Below, piece after piece: positions 1-7,743 of a stretch of 58,186 nt of DNA (position 1 is the first letter of the stretch; every line of letters starts with the position of its first letter). This DNA is from Bacteroides sp. GTDB lineage: Bacteria > Bacteroidota > Bacteroidia > Bacteroidales > Bacteroidaceae. Made by a program: the position numbers and the translations under genes. The stretch is from the NCBI RefSeq assembly GCF_028690125.1, contig NZ_JAQVBV010000034.1, positions 1-58,186 on the forward strand, read 5' to 3'. Below the pieces are notes generated by a model that had not been told where the DNA came from, searched no databases, and was given only the letters and a program-made list of their open reading frames with translations.

Positions 1-28
1 AAGTAATCCAGCTAGCAAGTTGAGCATA

Positions 29-36
29 CAAATGTA
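29..36 (-). promoter_or_regulatory. Possible -7 box for a gene left of the window
   Basis: The minus strand reads TACATTTG, matching the Bacteroides -7 consensus TAnnTTTG. No TTTG lies 19-21 bases upstream, so only half the promoter is visible. It would serve a gene beyond the left edge. No other feature is seen in bases 1-107. Confidence 0.2.
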
Positions 37-107
37 AAAGAATAAGTTTATAAATCCTACATTTTACCTAAATTTAATCACCTAAAAAGGGGATTTTGCC
101 CATACTA

Positions 108-1280
108 TTATTTGAAATGATACAAGATTAAAACGAGAGCATCATCCTTACCCAAACGAGAAGCCACTTCCTTTGCTTTACCGGATAATCTTCCCGATCT
201 ATATAACTCAAGTAGTTTTTTCGAATGTATTGCGGATATACAAGTATTTTTCGGAAAATTCCCATTGCTATTTCCCATATTGACAGGAAACGGAGGAGTA
301 AACTCTTTATTTATGAGTATAGGAACAGAAACCTCCTGTGTCTTCAAATCAAATAACAATGATTTATTTTTCACTCCTTTTTCATTGGGAATATATACTT
401 TTTCTATAATATCCATAAAAATAAAACGATCAGTCTTTATACTGACTCCTATCAACTTCAGAGGAAAAGTAGAACGAACGGCAGGAGTTCGGCGTAACAA
501 AGCCTTCTTTTTATTACCATCGAATGAAAAAATAGTATCACAGGCGAAATCTGAAAGAATCACTTCATTTCCATTCTTTATCATCGGCTCGATAGTAATT
601 GTATAACTCAAACTGCTAATTTGTTTCTCTTCCCGTACTTCACAGGTAAAAACATTCGTAATCCGGTGCTTCACATAAAACGGAAAAGGAGATATTCCAG
701 CGTCTTTCTTGGATAATTTATAATAATAAATGCCATTATCAAACCTATCTTTGATTTCGCTTATCCCATCACTAAAAACCAAAGAGTCTTTATTATACCC
801 GAAAACTTGATTAAATGACACTGGATAAGAAGCTATCAAACTCCTTTTATACTCACCAGCCAAGGAGTAAACCTGAATCCTATAACGAAAAGTCCTCATA
901 AATATCTCTTGATTCTCTTCATCTCCATAAATCGAAAAAACATAGTCGTATTGTTCCTTTTCTCCCCCAGTATGATTGAACTGATGTAGTTGTTTTCCTG
1001 TCTTATCGAACACAAAAACAGTTCCTTTCCTATTATATGCAAATATCATATTTTCTGATATTGTTCCATACAACAGATCGAATGTTTCCAACCGTTCCGT
1101 TCCTTGAAATTGCAAAGGAATGTATTCGATTTCAGCCTCTTCTGCCAAGTCTATTTCTCTTTCCGGATAATCAGCGGTGATATCCAGAACCGGTAATGAA
1201 GAGTCCGGAATAACTTTTACCGATTGACGGCTACATCCTGCCAACAAACTAAGCGAGAAAAGAAACCATACGAACTTCAT
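108..1280 (-). CDS. Six-bladed beta-propeller lipoprotein
   Basis: This 390-residue protein starts with a lipoprotein signal whose lipobox LLAGC puts the lipidated cysteine at residue 16. The rest resembles the 6-bladed beta-propeller (BF3164-like) family of Bacteroides: a PVLDIT segment, then YPEREIDLAE and EIEYIPLQ, then repeated FVFDKTGK and VYSLAGEYK strands typical of propeller blades. It starts 2 bases after the stop of a homologous gene (1283-2458), so the two are co-transcribed tandem paralogues. No enzyme motif is visible. Members often sit next to TPR/HTH regulators, as here. The function is unknown; sensing or ligand binding at the cell envelope is an inference. Confidence 0.8.
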   Translation of the reverse strand: MKFVWFLFSLSLLAGCSRQSVKVIPDSSLPVLDITADYPEREIDLAEEAEIEYIPLQFQGTERLETFDLLYGTISENMIFAYNRKGTVFVFDKTGKQLHQFNHTGGEKEQYDYVFSIYGDEENQEIFMRTFRYRIQVYSLAGEYKRSLIASYPVSFNQVFGYNKDSLVFSDGISEIKDRFDNGIYYYKLSKKDAGISPFPFYVKHRITNVFTCEVREEKQISSLSYTITIEPMIKNGNEVILSDFACDTIFSFDGNKKKALLRRTPAVRSTFPLKLIGVSIKTDRFIFMDIIEKVYIPNEKGVKNKSLLFDLKTQEVSVPILINKEFTPPFPVNMGNSNGNFPKNTCISAIHSKKLLELYRSGRLSGKAKEVASRLGKDDALVLILYHFK

Positions 1281-1282
1281 AG

Positions 1283-2458
1283 TTATTTGAGATTGAATTT
1301 AGACAACACAAATACAGGATTATCATCCTCAGTCATTTTAGAAGCAATCTCTTTTAATTTACCTGTCAGCTTGCCTTCTTTATAAGCTTTGAGCAAACGT
1401 TCTGAATCATGACAGTCAAGAGTACAATTCTCCGGTAATTGGACATCACTGTTGTCAATCATAAACGGGCGTTTATTTGAAGTATCAGTATTCATTATTT
1501 CCAAACTTCCATATATTTCTCTAGTTGAAAGATCGAATACAAATGTTTTTGCTTTAATTCTTGATTCTTCATAAATCTTCTTCGGAATTGCTGACATAAA
1601 GAGGTAATTCCCCACTTTCGAATTACAAAAGAACATCACACGAGGATCAGTTTCTGCCGACTTCGGAGTACGAACAAACAAAGGAGTAATTTTCTTATTT
1701 TTATAAAGATAAACAGTATCTCCCGCCAAGTCTGAAAGAATAAATTCAGTACCATTACTAACCATTGGTGAGGCAGTTATTGAATATGTTGAGGTCATTT
1801 CCGGTGTATCCTTAGTATAAATCATATTCCCAATCCGATTCTTTATTGTTATCGGAAGACGTGAAATAGTGCCATCTTTCTTTGACATCAAGAAATAAGG
1901 ACAATCATTTGAAACCTTTCCCATCCTATCTAAATCGTAACCATCATAACATATCAACGATTGATCATCATAAATATACATCTCGCCGATTCTAATATTT
2001 CTAGGAACAGGTAAACGACGTTTAAAATTCCCTTCCAAAGAGTAAACCAAAACTTTACTGCCAGCCAATAAGTATAATTCCTTTGCTTTTTCGTCTATTC
2101 GCAAACTAAATATATAAATATATTCTTCTCCACTCTGCCCTTTATGATTAAAATGGTGCTTAATTTTACCCACCCGATCAAAGACAAAAATAGTACCATC
2201 TTGTCTATTGCAGGTCGCAATATAATGGTCTGTAAAAGTGGTACTATAATAAACGAGGTTATCAAGTAATACGTCATCAGTGGTCTCCAACGGAATAAAT
2301 TCTGTGGTAACATAGTCTTTCAATGTAATTTCTTTCTTTGGATAATCTTTCGTAACATCAATTACCGGCAAAGCCTTACTTGTAACCTGTTTCTTAATTT
2401 GTGCAGATGTATTAAACGCCATGCACAGCGCAAATGATAACAATAATAGTTTTCTCAT
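1283..2458 (-). CDS. Six-bladed beta-propeller protein, periplasmic
   Basis: This 391-residue paralogue of the neighbouring lipoprotein shares the PVIDVTKDYPKKEITL entry segment, the TTEFIPLET motif and blade signatures such as IFVFDRVGKIKHHFNHKG. Unlike its neighbour it has no lipobox cysteine. Its first 19 residues look like a Sec signal with cleavage near TSA-Q, so it is probably soluble in the periplasm. The pairing of one lipidated and one unlipidated copy may mean they partner each other. It lies 30 bases downstream of the TPR/HTH regulator and is probably in the same operon. Function is not known. Confidence 0.8.
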   Translation of the reverse strand: MRKLLLLSFALCMAFNTSAQIKKQVTSKALPVIDVTKDYPKKEITLKDYVTTEFIPLETTDDVLLDNLVYYSTTFTDHYIATCNRQDGTIFVFDRVGKIKHHFNHKGQSGEEYIYIFSLRIDEKAKELYLLAGSKVLVYSLEGNFKRRLPVPRNIRIGEMYIYDDQSLICYDGYDLDRMGKVSNDCPYFLMSKKDGTISRLPITIKNRIGNMIYTKDTPEMTSTYSITASPMVSNGTEFILSDLAGDTVYLYKNKKITPLFVRTPKSAETDPRVMFFCNSKVGNYLFMSAIPKKIYEESRIKAKTFVFDLSTREIYGSLEIMNTDTSNKRPFMIDNSDVQLPENCTLDCHDSERLLKAYKEGKLTGKLKEIASKMTEDDNPVFVLSKFNLK

Positions 2459-2488
2459 GGTCTTTTATTTTAAAAGGTGAAACAAATA

Positions 2489-4045
2489 CTATTTTGATAA
2501 AAACTCTTCCAATAAATCGTCTGGTGCAAGATTCATTTTCTTCTTGATTCGTTGTTTAGATTTGGTTACAGAGCGAGAATCTATATTAAAAAGTCTGCCC
2601 AAATCCATATTATTAATACCCATATGAAGTAAATAACAAACTCTTTTATCTTGTTCTGTCAGTAATCTGCATTTACTAAGCTTCCCGGAAATATCTCCAT
2701 ATAACAAGTCTATTAATGCATATAACTGTTCCCATTCCTTTTGAGTTTCAAGAAGTCCATAGTAAGGTTCACTCTTCAATTGACAGAGATGATTATAAGC
2801 CATATACTGTTCAGAAAAGTTCACTTCCAAAGTCCCTACATTAAGCCGACGTAATATACCCTCTCTATCTGAAAGTAAAGTTCTGAGTTCTGTCGATAAT
2901 CGATTATTTCGTTCTTTCAGGTTTTCATATTCCATCCCCTTCTCCTCCAACAACACAGAGTTCATTTTCTGTTCATTCAACAAATTGGCAATCATTCGTT
3001 TATTTTCTTGTAACAAAGAAGTATAATCACCGATTTGTTGTTCATTTTCTCTCAATCTCTGCATGATTCGAAAGAGTTCCTCCTCTTTTTTCCTCTTCTC
3101 GTGATAATAAAAGAACAAAACGATTATAAACAAAAAACAACCAACCAATATACCTATTAGATAGTGCATTCTTCGTCGTAATTGCTCATTCTGTAATTCT
3201 CGATTTTGGCTCTGAAGACGTTCCTTCTCATATTTTTGTCCCAAAACCCGAATATCAGAAGAGTAAGATAACTGCTGTTCTAAAGAATCTCTACATTGAT
3301 TATAGGAATCAGCATAATGAACTGCAGCTTTCCAACATTGTCCTTCTTTCTCCAATTTATATAATTGCAAATAAGCATTCGAACAAATATACATATCATC
3401 CGTTTGAGTAGCCTTCAATAACCATTTTCTCGCGTCATCTTTTCGATTTTGAAAAGATTCATATTCTCCGAGTAACAAATAAGTAGAAGCTTTATCCTCC
3501 AAGCTATCAAGAAATCTCAATAATATTCTGGTAGAAAAATGAAAAAGTCCGACTTTCGAATATATAGCCTCCAATTCTGATGATATTTTATGCTGTAATT
3601 CCTCATCAGATAACTGCATCGCAACTTCCAAAGCCTGATCATAATAACAAAAAATACTATCAGATTGATGCTGCAATAAATTTACCCTGCCAATATTCCG
3701 TAATGTGATAGCTCTTTCCACACAAGGCTTAATAGTTGCATATATAGAAGCACCCTGTTTAAACATTTCCAAAGCATCACCATATATCTCCCGATACATA
3801 TATATAGTGCCAAGCCGACTATAAAGAGTAGCCTCCAACCAAGAGTTTTTTTCATGCTTTACTAAATTCAAGGATTGATTATAGAGAATTACTGCATTTT
3901 CTTCATCCCCATGTTCCCTACAACTATCACCTTTCTCAAATAAAGAATGCATTTCTTCTTGAATATTTTTCTCTTGTGACGAAGATTGACAAGAGAAAAA
4001 GAAAATTCCCGAAATTAGCATATATAAAAGTGAGGTGACTTTCAT
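2489..4045 (-). CDS. TPR / transmembrane / coiled-coil regulator with C-terminal HTH
   Basis: This 518-residue protein begins at the ATG at 4045. An upstream in-frame start at 4117 lies above a consensus promoter and is rejected. Residues 1-19 resemble a lipoprotein signal (FFFSC). Next comes an alpha-helical region with tetratricopeptide-like repeats (for example an SLEKA/AVILYNQSL pattern), a transmembrane segment near residue 300 (LIGILVGCFLFIIVLFFYY), a long charged coiled coil, and a C-terminal LuxR-like helix-turn-helix (MDLGRLFNIDSRSVTKSKQR). This layout matches Bacteroides membrane-spanning TPR regulators. It probably senses a periplasmic state through the TPR region and binds DNA from the cytoplasm. 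Its likely targets include the two propeller genes directly downstream; this is inference from position. Confidence 0.75.
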   Translation of the reverse strand: MKVTSLLYMLISGIFFFSCQSSSQEKNIQEEMHSLFEKGDSCREHGDEENAVILYNQSLNLVKHEKNSWLEATLYSRLGTIYMYREIYGDALEMFKQGASIYATIKPCVERAITLRNIGRVNLLQHQSDSIFCYYDQALEVAMQLSDEELQHKISSELEAIYSKVGLFHFSTRILLRFLDSLEDKASTYLLLGEYESFQNRKDDARKWLLKATQTDDMYICSNAYLQLYKLEKEGQCWKAAVHYADSYNQCRDSLEQQLSYSSDIRVLGQKYEKERLQSQNRELQNEQLRRRMHYLIGILVGCFLFIIVLFFYYHEKRKKEEELFRIMQRLRENEQQIGDYTSLLQENKRMIANLLNEQKMNSVLLEEKGMEYENLKERNNRLSTELRTLLSDREGILRRLNVGTLEVNFSEQYMAYNHLCQLKSEPYYGLLETQKEWEQLYALIDLLYGDISGKLSKCRLLTEQDKRVCYLLHMGINNMDLGRLFNIDSRSVTKSKQRIKKKMNLAPDDLLEEFLSK

Positions 4046-4069
4046 CGTATCATGATTTACTGGTTTATG

Positions 4070-4101
4070 CAAATGTAGGAAGTATTGAGAAAAAAAGCAA
4101 A
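4070..4101 (-). promoter_or_regulatory. Bacteroides promoter of the TPR regulator-propeller operon
   Basis: On the minus strand TTTG (4101-4098) is followed after exactly 20 bases by TACATTTG (4077-4070), a perfect match to TTTG-N19-21-TAnnTTTG. Transcription would start near 4063 and give a leader of about 20 bases before the ATG at 4045. Confidence 0.75.
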
Positions 4102-4226
4102 TTTTAGAGATGGACAAATCAATTATATATATCCACCTGATTATTAATCAAATAAAAATCCACATCCCTCAAATTATTTGAATGATGTGGACAACATTTT
4201 AAACAGAAAAAACGATAATAACAGAA

Positions 4227-5867
4227 TTATTCTGTAACCATGTATCTTTCTCCAGTTTGTTTTACATATTCTTCGAGAAACTCCTTCGGATATCCCGGAC
4301 GAGTTACTCCGGCAGGCTGACCAATGGAATTACGTTCAAACTTTCCGTCTTTCACTTGTTTCACTACTCCATCGTTATACTTCACGATCAGGAAAGTACC
4401 CAATTGTTTCCAAGTGTCGAAGGTACTCTGTGCAGTCATATTTGTATAGTTAGTAAGAAAGTCGATAGCAGCATTCTTATCTTTTGCCAATAGTTTAGCT
4501 GCCATTTCTTCAATACCGTCCTGTGCTTGGTTGAAAGTTGTTTCCAGCTCTTTTTGAGTAGCGCGTACGTCATCTATCATCAGGCTATAACGAGGATAAA
4601 CCATATTCGATACCCAATTGAATATCCAGAAAGCAGAATTCCAGGAGAAAGTAATATAATCTGCCCCATCTACACGTGTATAACACAACGGAGCTTTAGT
4701 CGCACAACAATAAACGGGTGTAAATACAGCCATATTTGCATCATCCACACCAAACCAAAGCACACCACCAATTATATCGGGTTTATTAGCACGCATCTGT
4801 GCCACAAATACAAAACCGCTCTGTTGAGTAGAAATAGGGCGTTCGTTAAAATATTCTTTATCACCGACTTTAAAGTTCAACGGAGAAAGACGGTAAGGAG
4901 TTTTATAAGGACCTGCCCCAAAATCATTGGAAATATCAAGCGGCGTTCCTTCATAATGATCACGCATCATGTCTTTCACATCTTGAACGGTAAGTTTCTG
5001 TTTAGGACGGATAAAAAGAGGCATCGGATCGTTAGTCTTACCTTCTATATAAGGAAGATATTCTTTTCCATGATCAGTAAATTTATTAAAATAACTCCAA
5101 ACACGAGCTTCACAGAAACGACGCGCACCAAAATCAAGTGGTGCATACGCATTAGAAAAACTGAAATCTTTATTGACTCCATTGAAATAACCCTTCTCGC
5201 GCGCAAAAGAAATAACATCATGAGAATATAAACAGTTCTCTTTATCATTCATATCAAATTGATGAATACGGGATTGATTGGCATGAGCCGAGATACAATC
5301 ATCCGGCACTCGAACAGCCACCCAAACAGCCCCACGGATACCCGGACCTTTACCAATCATCTCCATAATCCAAACCTCATTAGGATCGGCAATCGTAAAT
5401 GACTCTCCTCCACTATAATAACCATACTGTTGTACCAGATCAGTCATTACCTTGATAGCTTCGCGCGCAGTTCGCGAACGTTGCAGACCGATATAAATCA
5501 AACTCCCATAATCTATAATTCCGGTTGAATCCGCCAACTCTGGACGACCGCCAAAAGTTGTTTCAGCAATAGTCACCTGATACTCGTTCATATTTCCATT
5601 CACATTGTAAGTCTGGCGTGCTTGTTCTATTTCTCCCAAGTATTTACCTGTATCCCATTCGTACACTTTCAGCATCGTCCCTTTAGGATAAGTGGCAGCA
5701 GGATAATGATAAAGCTCTCCAAACAATCCATAGGAATCAGCAGAATATGAAACTATAGTCGATCCGTCAGCAGAAGCATTCTTTCCGACAATCAAATTAG
5801 TACAGGCAAACGTATTCGCCACGGCTGCCAATAAAATAGCAGCACAAGAGACAATTTTTCTTCTCAT
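4227..5867 (-). CDS. C69-family dipeptidase (PepD-like)
   Basis: This 546-residue exported protein has a signal peptide that ends so that Cys22 (CTNLIVGKNAS) becomes the mature N-terminus. That fits the N-terminal nucleophile mechanism of family C69 peptidases, where Cys is the catalytic residue. Further family features are the SADGSTIVSYSADS segment, YQVTIAETTFGGR, and the GGESFTIADPNEVWIMEM stretch. It should cleave dipeptides in the periplasm. It is 25 bases downstream of an M23 peptidase gene on the same strand, consistent with a shared operon for degrading murein or dietary peptides. The start is the only ATG that gives a complete signal peptide. Confidence 0.88.
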   Translation of the reverse strand: MRRKIVSCAAILLAAVANTFACTNLIVGKNASADGSTIVSYSADSYGLFGELYHYPAATYPKGTMLKVYEWDTGKYLGEIEQARQTYNVNGNMNEYQVTIAETTFGGRPELADSTGIIDYGSLIYIGLQRSRTAREAIKVMTDLVQQYGYYSGGESFTIADPNEVWIMEMIGKGPGIRGAVWVAVRVPDDCISAHANQSRIHQFDMNDKENCLYSHDVISFAREKGYFNGVNKDFSFSNAYAPLDFGARRFCEARVWSYFNKFTDHGKEYLPYIEGKTNDPMPLFIRPKQKLTVQDVKDMMRDHYEGTPLDISNDFGAGPYKTPYRLSPLNFKVGDKEYFNERPISTQQSGFVFVAQMRANKPDIIGGVLWFGVDDANMAVFTPVYCCATKAPLCYTRVDGADYITFSWNSAFWIFNWVSNMVYPRYSLMIDDVRATQKELETTFNQAQDGIEEMAAKLLAKDKNAAIDFLTNYTNMTAQSTFDTWKQLGTFLIVKYNDGVVKQVKDGKFERNSIGQPAGVTRPGYPKEFLEEYVKQTGERYMVTE

Positions 5868-5892
5868 AATATATGATTCACATTTTTAGTAA

Positions 5893-7545
5893 TCACCAGA
5901 TAAAACTTTCACGGGACACAGTCTCATTGCCACAACAATCGGTTACTGTCAATTCAACAATGTGTTTCCCTCCTTTCTTCACATACTTTGGGTCAAGTTC
6001 ACATTCCCAATAAGAATTTACGATATTAGGACGTCCGAAAAGTGCATACTTTCCATCGATCGTTCCACGATAAGAATTGACACCTGTCCCCTTATCTTTC
6101 AAACGATAAACAATTTTATTATTTCTTCCCCATCGATTTTTATTGATAGGAACGATTTCAGGCGGTATGGTATCAACATCAACCGTATAAGTACCCAGTT
6201 CACTGATTGTTGCTTTCATATAACCGTTCTCATATTTCCCGCCTACACTATATTTAGCACCTTTGGGACTAACAGAAGCTACATAGTATTTCGTAGTATC
6301 TGCCAATGGTTTCCTAAGCAATCCAATTCGCAGTTCACAACCTCCATGAAGAGATACCGGTTTATCATTCAACTGATAAGTAAAAGAAATAGCTCCACTA
6401 TCTGCCTTTACTTCATAATAAAGTGGAACATCATCGTAAAGCATTCCTTTCGGAACAACCAAGCTTAATCCCGGTTCATGTAAAAAGTTCGTTTTATTCC
6501 ATCTAAAGTAATATTTATCAGGATGTTCCAATGGATTAACAGGTTGTTTCCGTCCACGCACTGTAAAGTGATAACGGGAAGTATTACCGAAAATATCTTT
6601 CAAAGTATACAAGAATTGATAATCCCGTTCTTCATCAATGGTTATCAAGCCACGGTTCCCATTAGAAGCCTTCAGCATACGCAAGGTATTTCCCGGATCA
6701 ATGAATGATTTCATATATGGTCCATGAGTCCAAGAGTTTATCATTCTGTTTTCGTTCGGAGAGAAGCGGTCTACAGTACTACGGAAAACTTCTGTTTCGT
6801 CTACAGTAAGAATTACAGAATATACTCCATAATGGTTGTTCACACCATCCATATAGTCATATGCTTTAATGCCTGTCCCTATAATTCCCCAGGCTTCCAC
6901 CGGCTGTTCACGATTCGGTAGAATGACCAGATTCTCTTGCTTCCCTGCTATCACGCCTTTACCCAACTGTGGAAAAAGCATGATACCATCTGCTTTAGGA
7001 GCACGCGTATCTTTGACTTTAGTTTTGAAGAAAGGCATAGGATCAATAGATTCGCCTGATTCTGTTTCAAATACATCCAGATGTAAATGAGGTCCGAACG
7101 AATATCCGGTATTCCCACTCAAAGCTATTGGCTGTCCCGCTTTTACCGGATATTCTTCCGGTTCGGGAATAATCTCAACTTCCCAATTTTCTTTTTCATA
7201 TTGAAGTTTTTCCACCCTTTCAGCAATTGGAGAAAGAAAACCACTTAGATGGCGGTTTATAGTTGAATATCCGTTATGATAGCAAACATCCAATACATAT
7301 CCTGAGCCATTAGTGACACGGATACGCGAGATATAACCATCAGCAAGAGCATGTACCGGTTTACCGATCACTCCTCCAGTTTTAAAGTCTAATCCACCGT
7401 GAAAATGATTAGAACGGATCTCACCAAAATTTCCGCTTAAAGTGATAGGAAAATCAAAAGGCGGTGTAAAGGTCGCTTGCGTTTTCTCTTGTGCATACCC
7501 CTGTATGCTACAAGCAAGCAAGAGGATAGCAATATATTGTCTCAT
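5893..7545 (-). CDS. M23-family metallopeptidase (LytM-like)
   Basis: This 550-residue periplasmic protein has a signal peptide (IAILLLACSIQGYAQ). The M23 zinc site is visible: His49 and Asp53 in HGGLDF, and a downstream HLHLDV motif. The surrounding ALADGYISRIRV and GNTGYSFGPHLH segments are typical of LytM folds that cut peptide cross-links in peptidoglycan. The C-terminal half is beta-rich and probably consists of Ig-like domains. The ATG at 7545 (or 7554) is chosen because the longer start at 7581 would overlap the promoter. It leads an operon with the C69 dipeptidase. It is longer than minimal M23 enzymes because of the C-terminal domains. Confidence 0.87.
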   Translation of the reverse strand: MRQYIAILLLACSIQGYAQEKTQATFTPPFDFPITLSGNFGEIRSNHFHGGLDFKTGGVIGKPVHALADGYISRIRVTNGSGYVLDVCYHNGYSTINRHLSGFLSPIAERVEKLQYEKENWEVEIIPEPEEYPVKAGQPIALSGNTGYSFGPHLHLDVFETESGESIDPMPFFKTKVKDTRAPKADGIMLFPQLGKGVIAGKQENLVILPNREQPVEAWGIIGTGIKAYDYMDGVNNHYGVYSVILTVDETEVFRSTVDRFSPNENRMINSWTHGPYMKSFIDPGNTLRMLKASNGNRGLITIDEERDYQFLYTLKDIFGNTSRYHFTVRGRKQPVNPLEHPDKYYFRWNKTNFLHEPGLSLVVPKGMLYDDVPLYYEVKADSGAISFTYQLNDKPVSLHGGCELRIGLLRKPLADTTKYYVASVSPKGAKYSVGGKYENGYMKATISELGTYTVDVDTIPPEIVPINKNRWGRNNKIVYRLKDKGTGVNSYRGTIDGKYALFGRPNIVNSYWECELDPKYVKKGGKHIVELTVTDCCGNETVSRESFIW

Positions 7546-7570
7546 ATAATACATACTTTTTAAAACTCTA

Positions 7571-7602
7571 CAAAAGTACACTATTTCAAGTAGATTACGA
7601 AA
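7571..7602 (-). promoter_or_regulatory. Promoter of the M23 peptidase-dipeptidase operon
   Basis: Minus strand: TTTC (one mismatch to TTTG) at 7602-7599, 20 bases, then TACTTTTG at 7578-7571. The position fits transcription of the M23 gene with a very short leader to the ATG at 7554 or 7545. Confidence 0.5.
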
Positions 7603-7670
7603 TGTCCAAGAGAGAATGATTCATTTGATTCTAGTTAATAATTCTTTTATTTTTGGCATTTATATCTCAT

Positions 7671-7706
7671 TTTGAAAGTAACTTATGAATTATATTTGTA
7701 TTTTTG
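7671..7706 (+). promoter_or_regulatory. Possible promoter of the metalloprotease-SusCD operon
   Basis: TTTG at 7671 is followed by two overlapping -7-like boxes, TATATTTG (7691-7698) and TATTTTTG (7699-7706). The gaps are 16 and 24 bases, on either side of the usual 19-21, so this is a plausible but imperfect promoter divergent from the M23 operon. Confidence 0.4.
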
Positions 7707-7743
7707 CAAGCTATTTCTTATTTTTAATTAATCGAAAAAAACA

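Noticed and set aside
4045..4117. An upstream start extending the TPR regulator by 24 codons
   Set aside because: The extension runs through a perfect promoter (4070-4101), and the shorter form has a proper lipoprotein signal.
4527..5231. A 234-codon plus-strand frame opposite the C69 dipeptidase
   Set aside because: It is antisense to a clear enzyme gene and has no recognisable domain.
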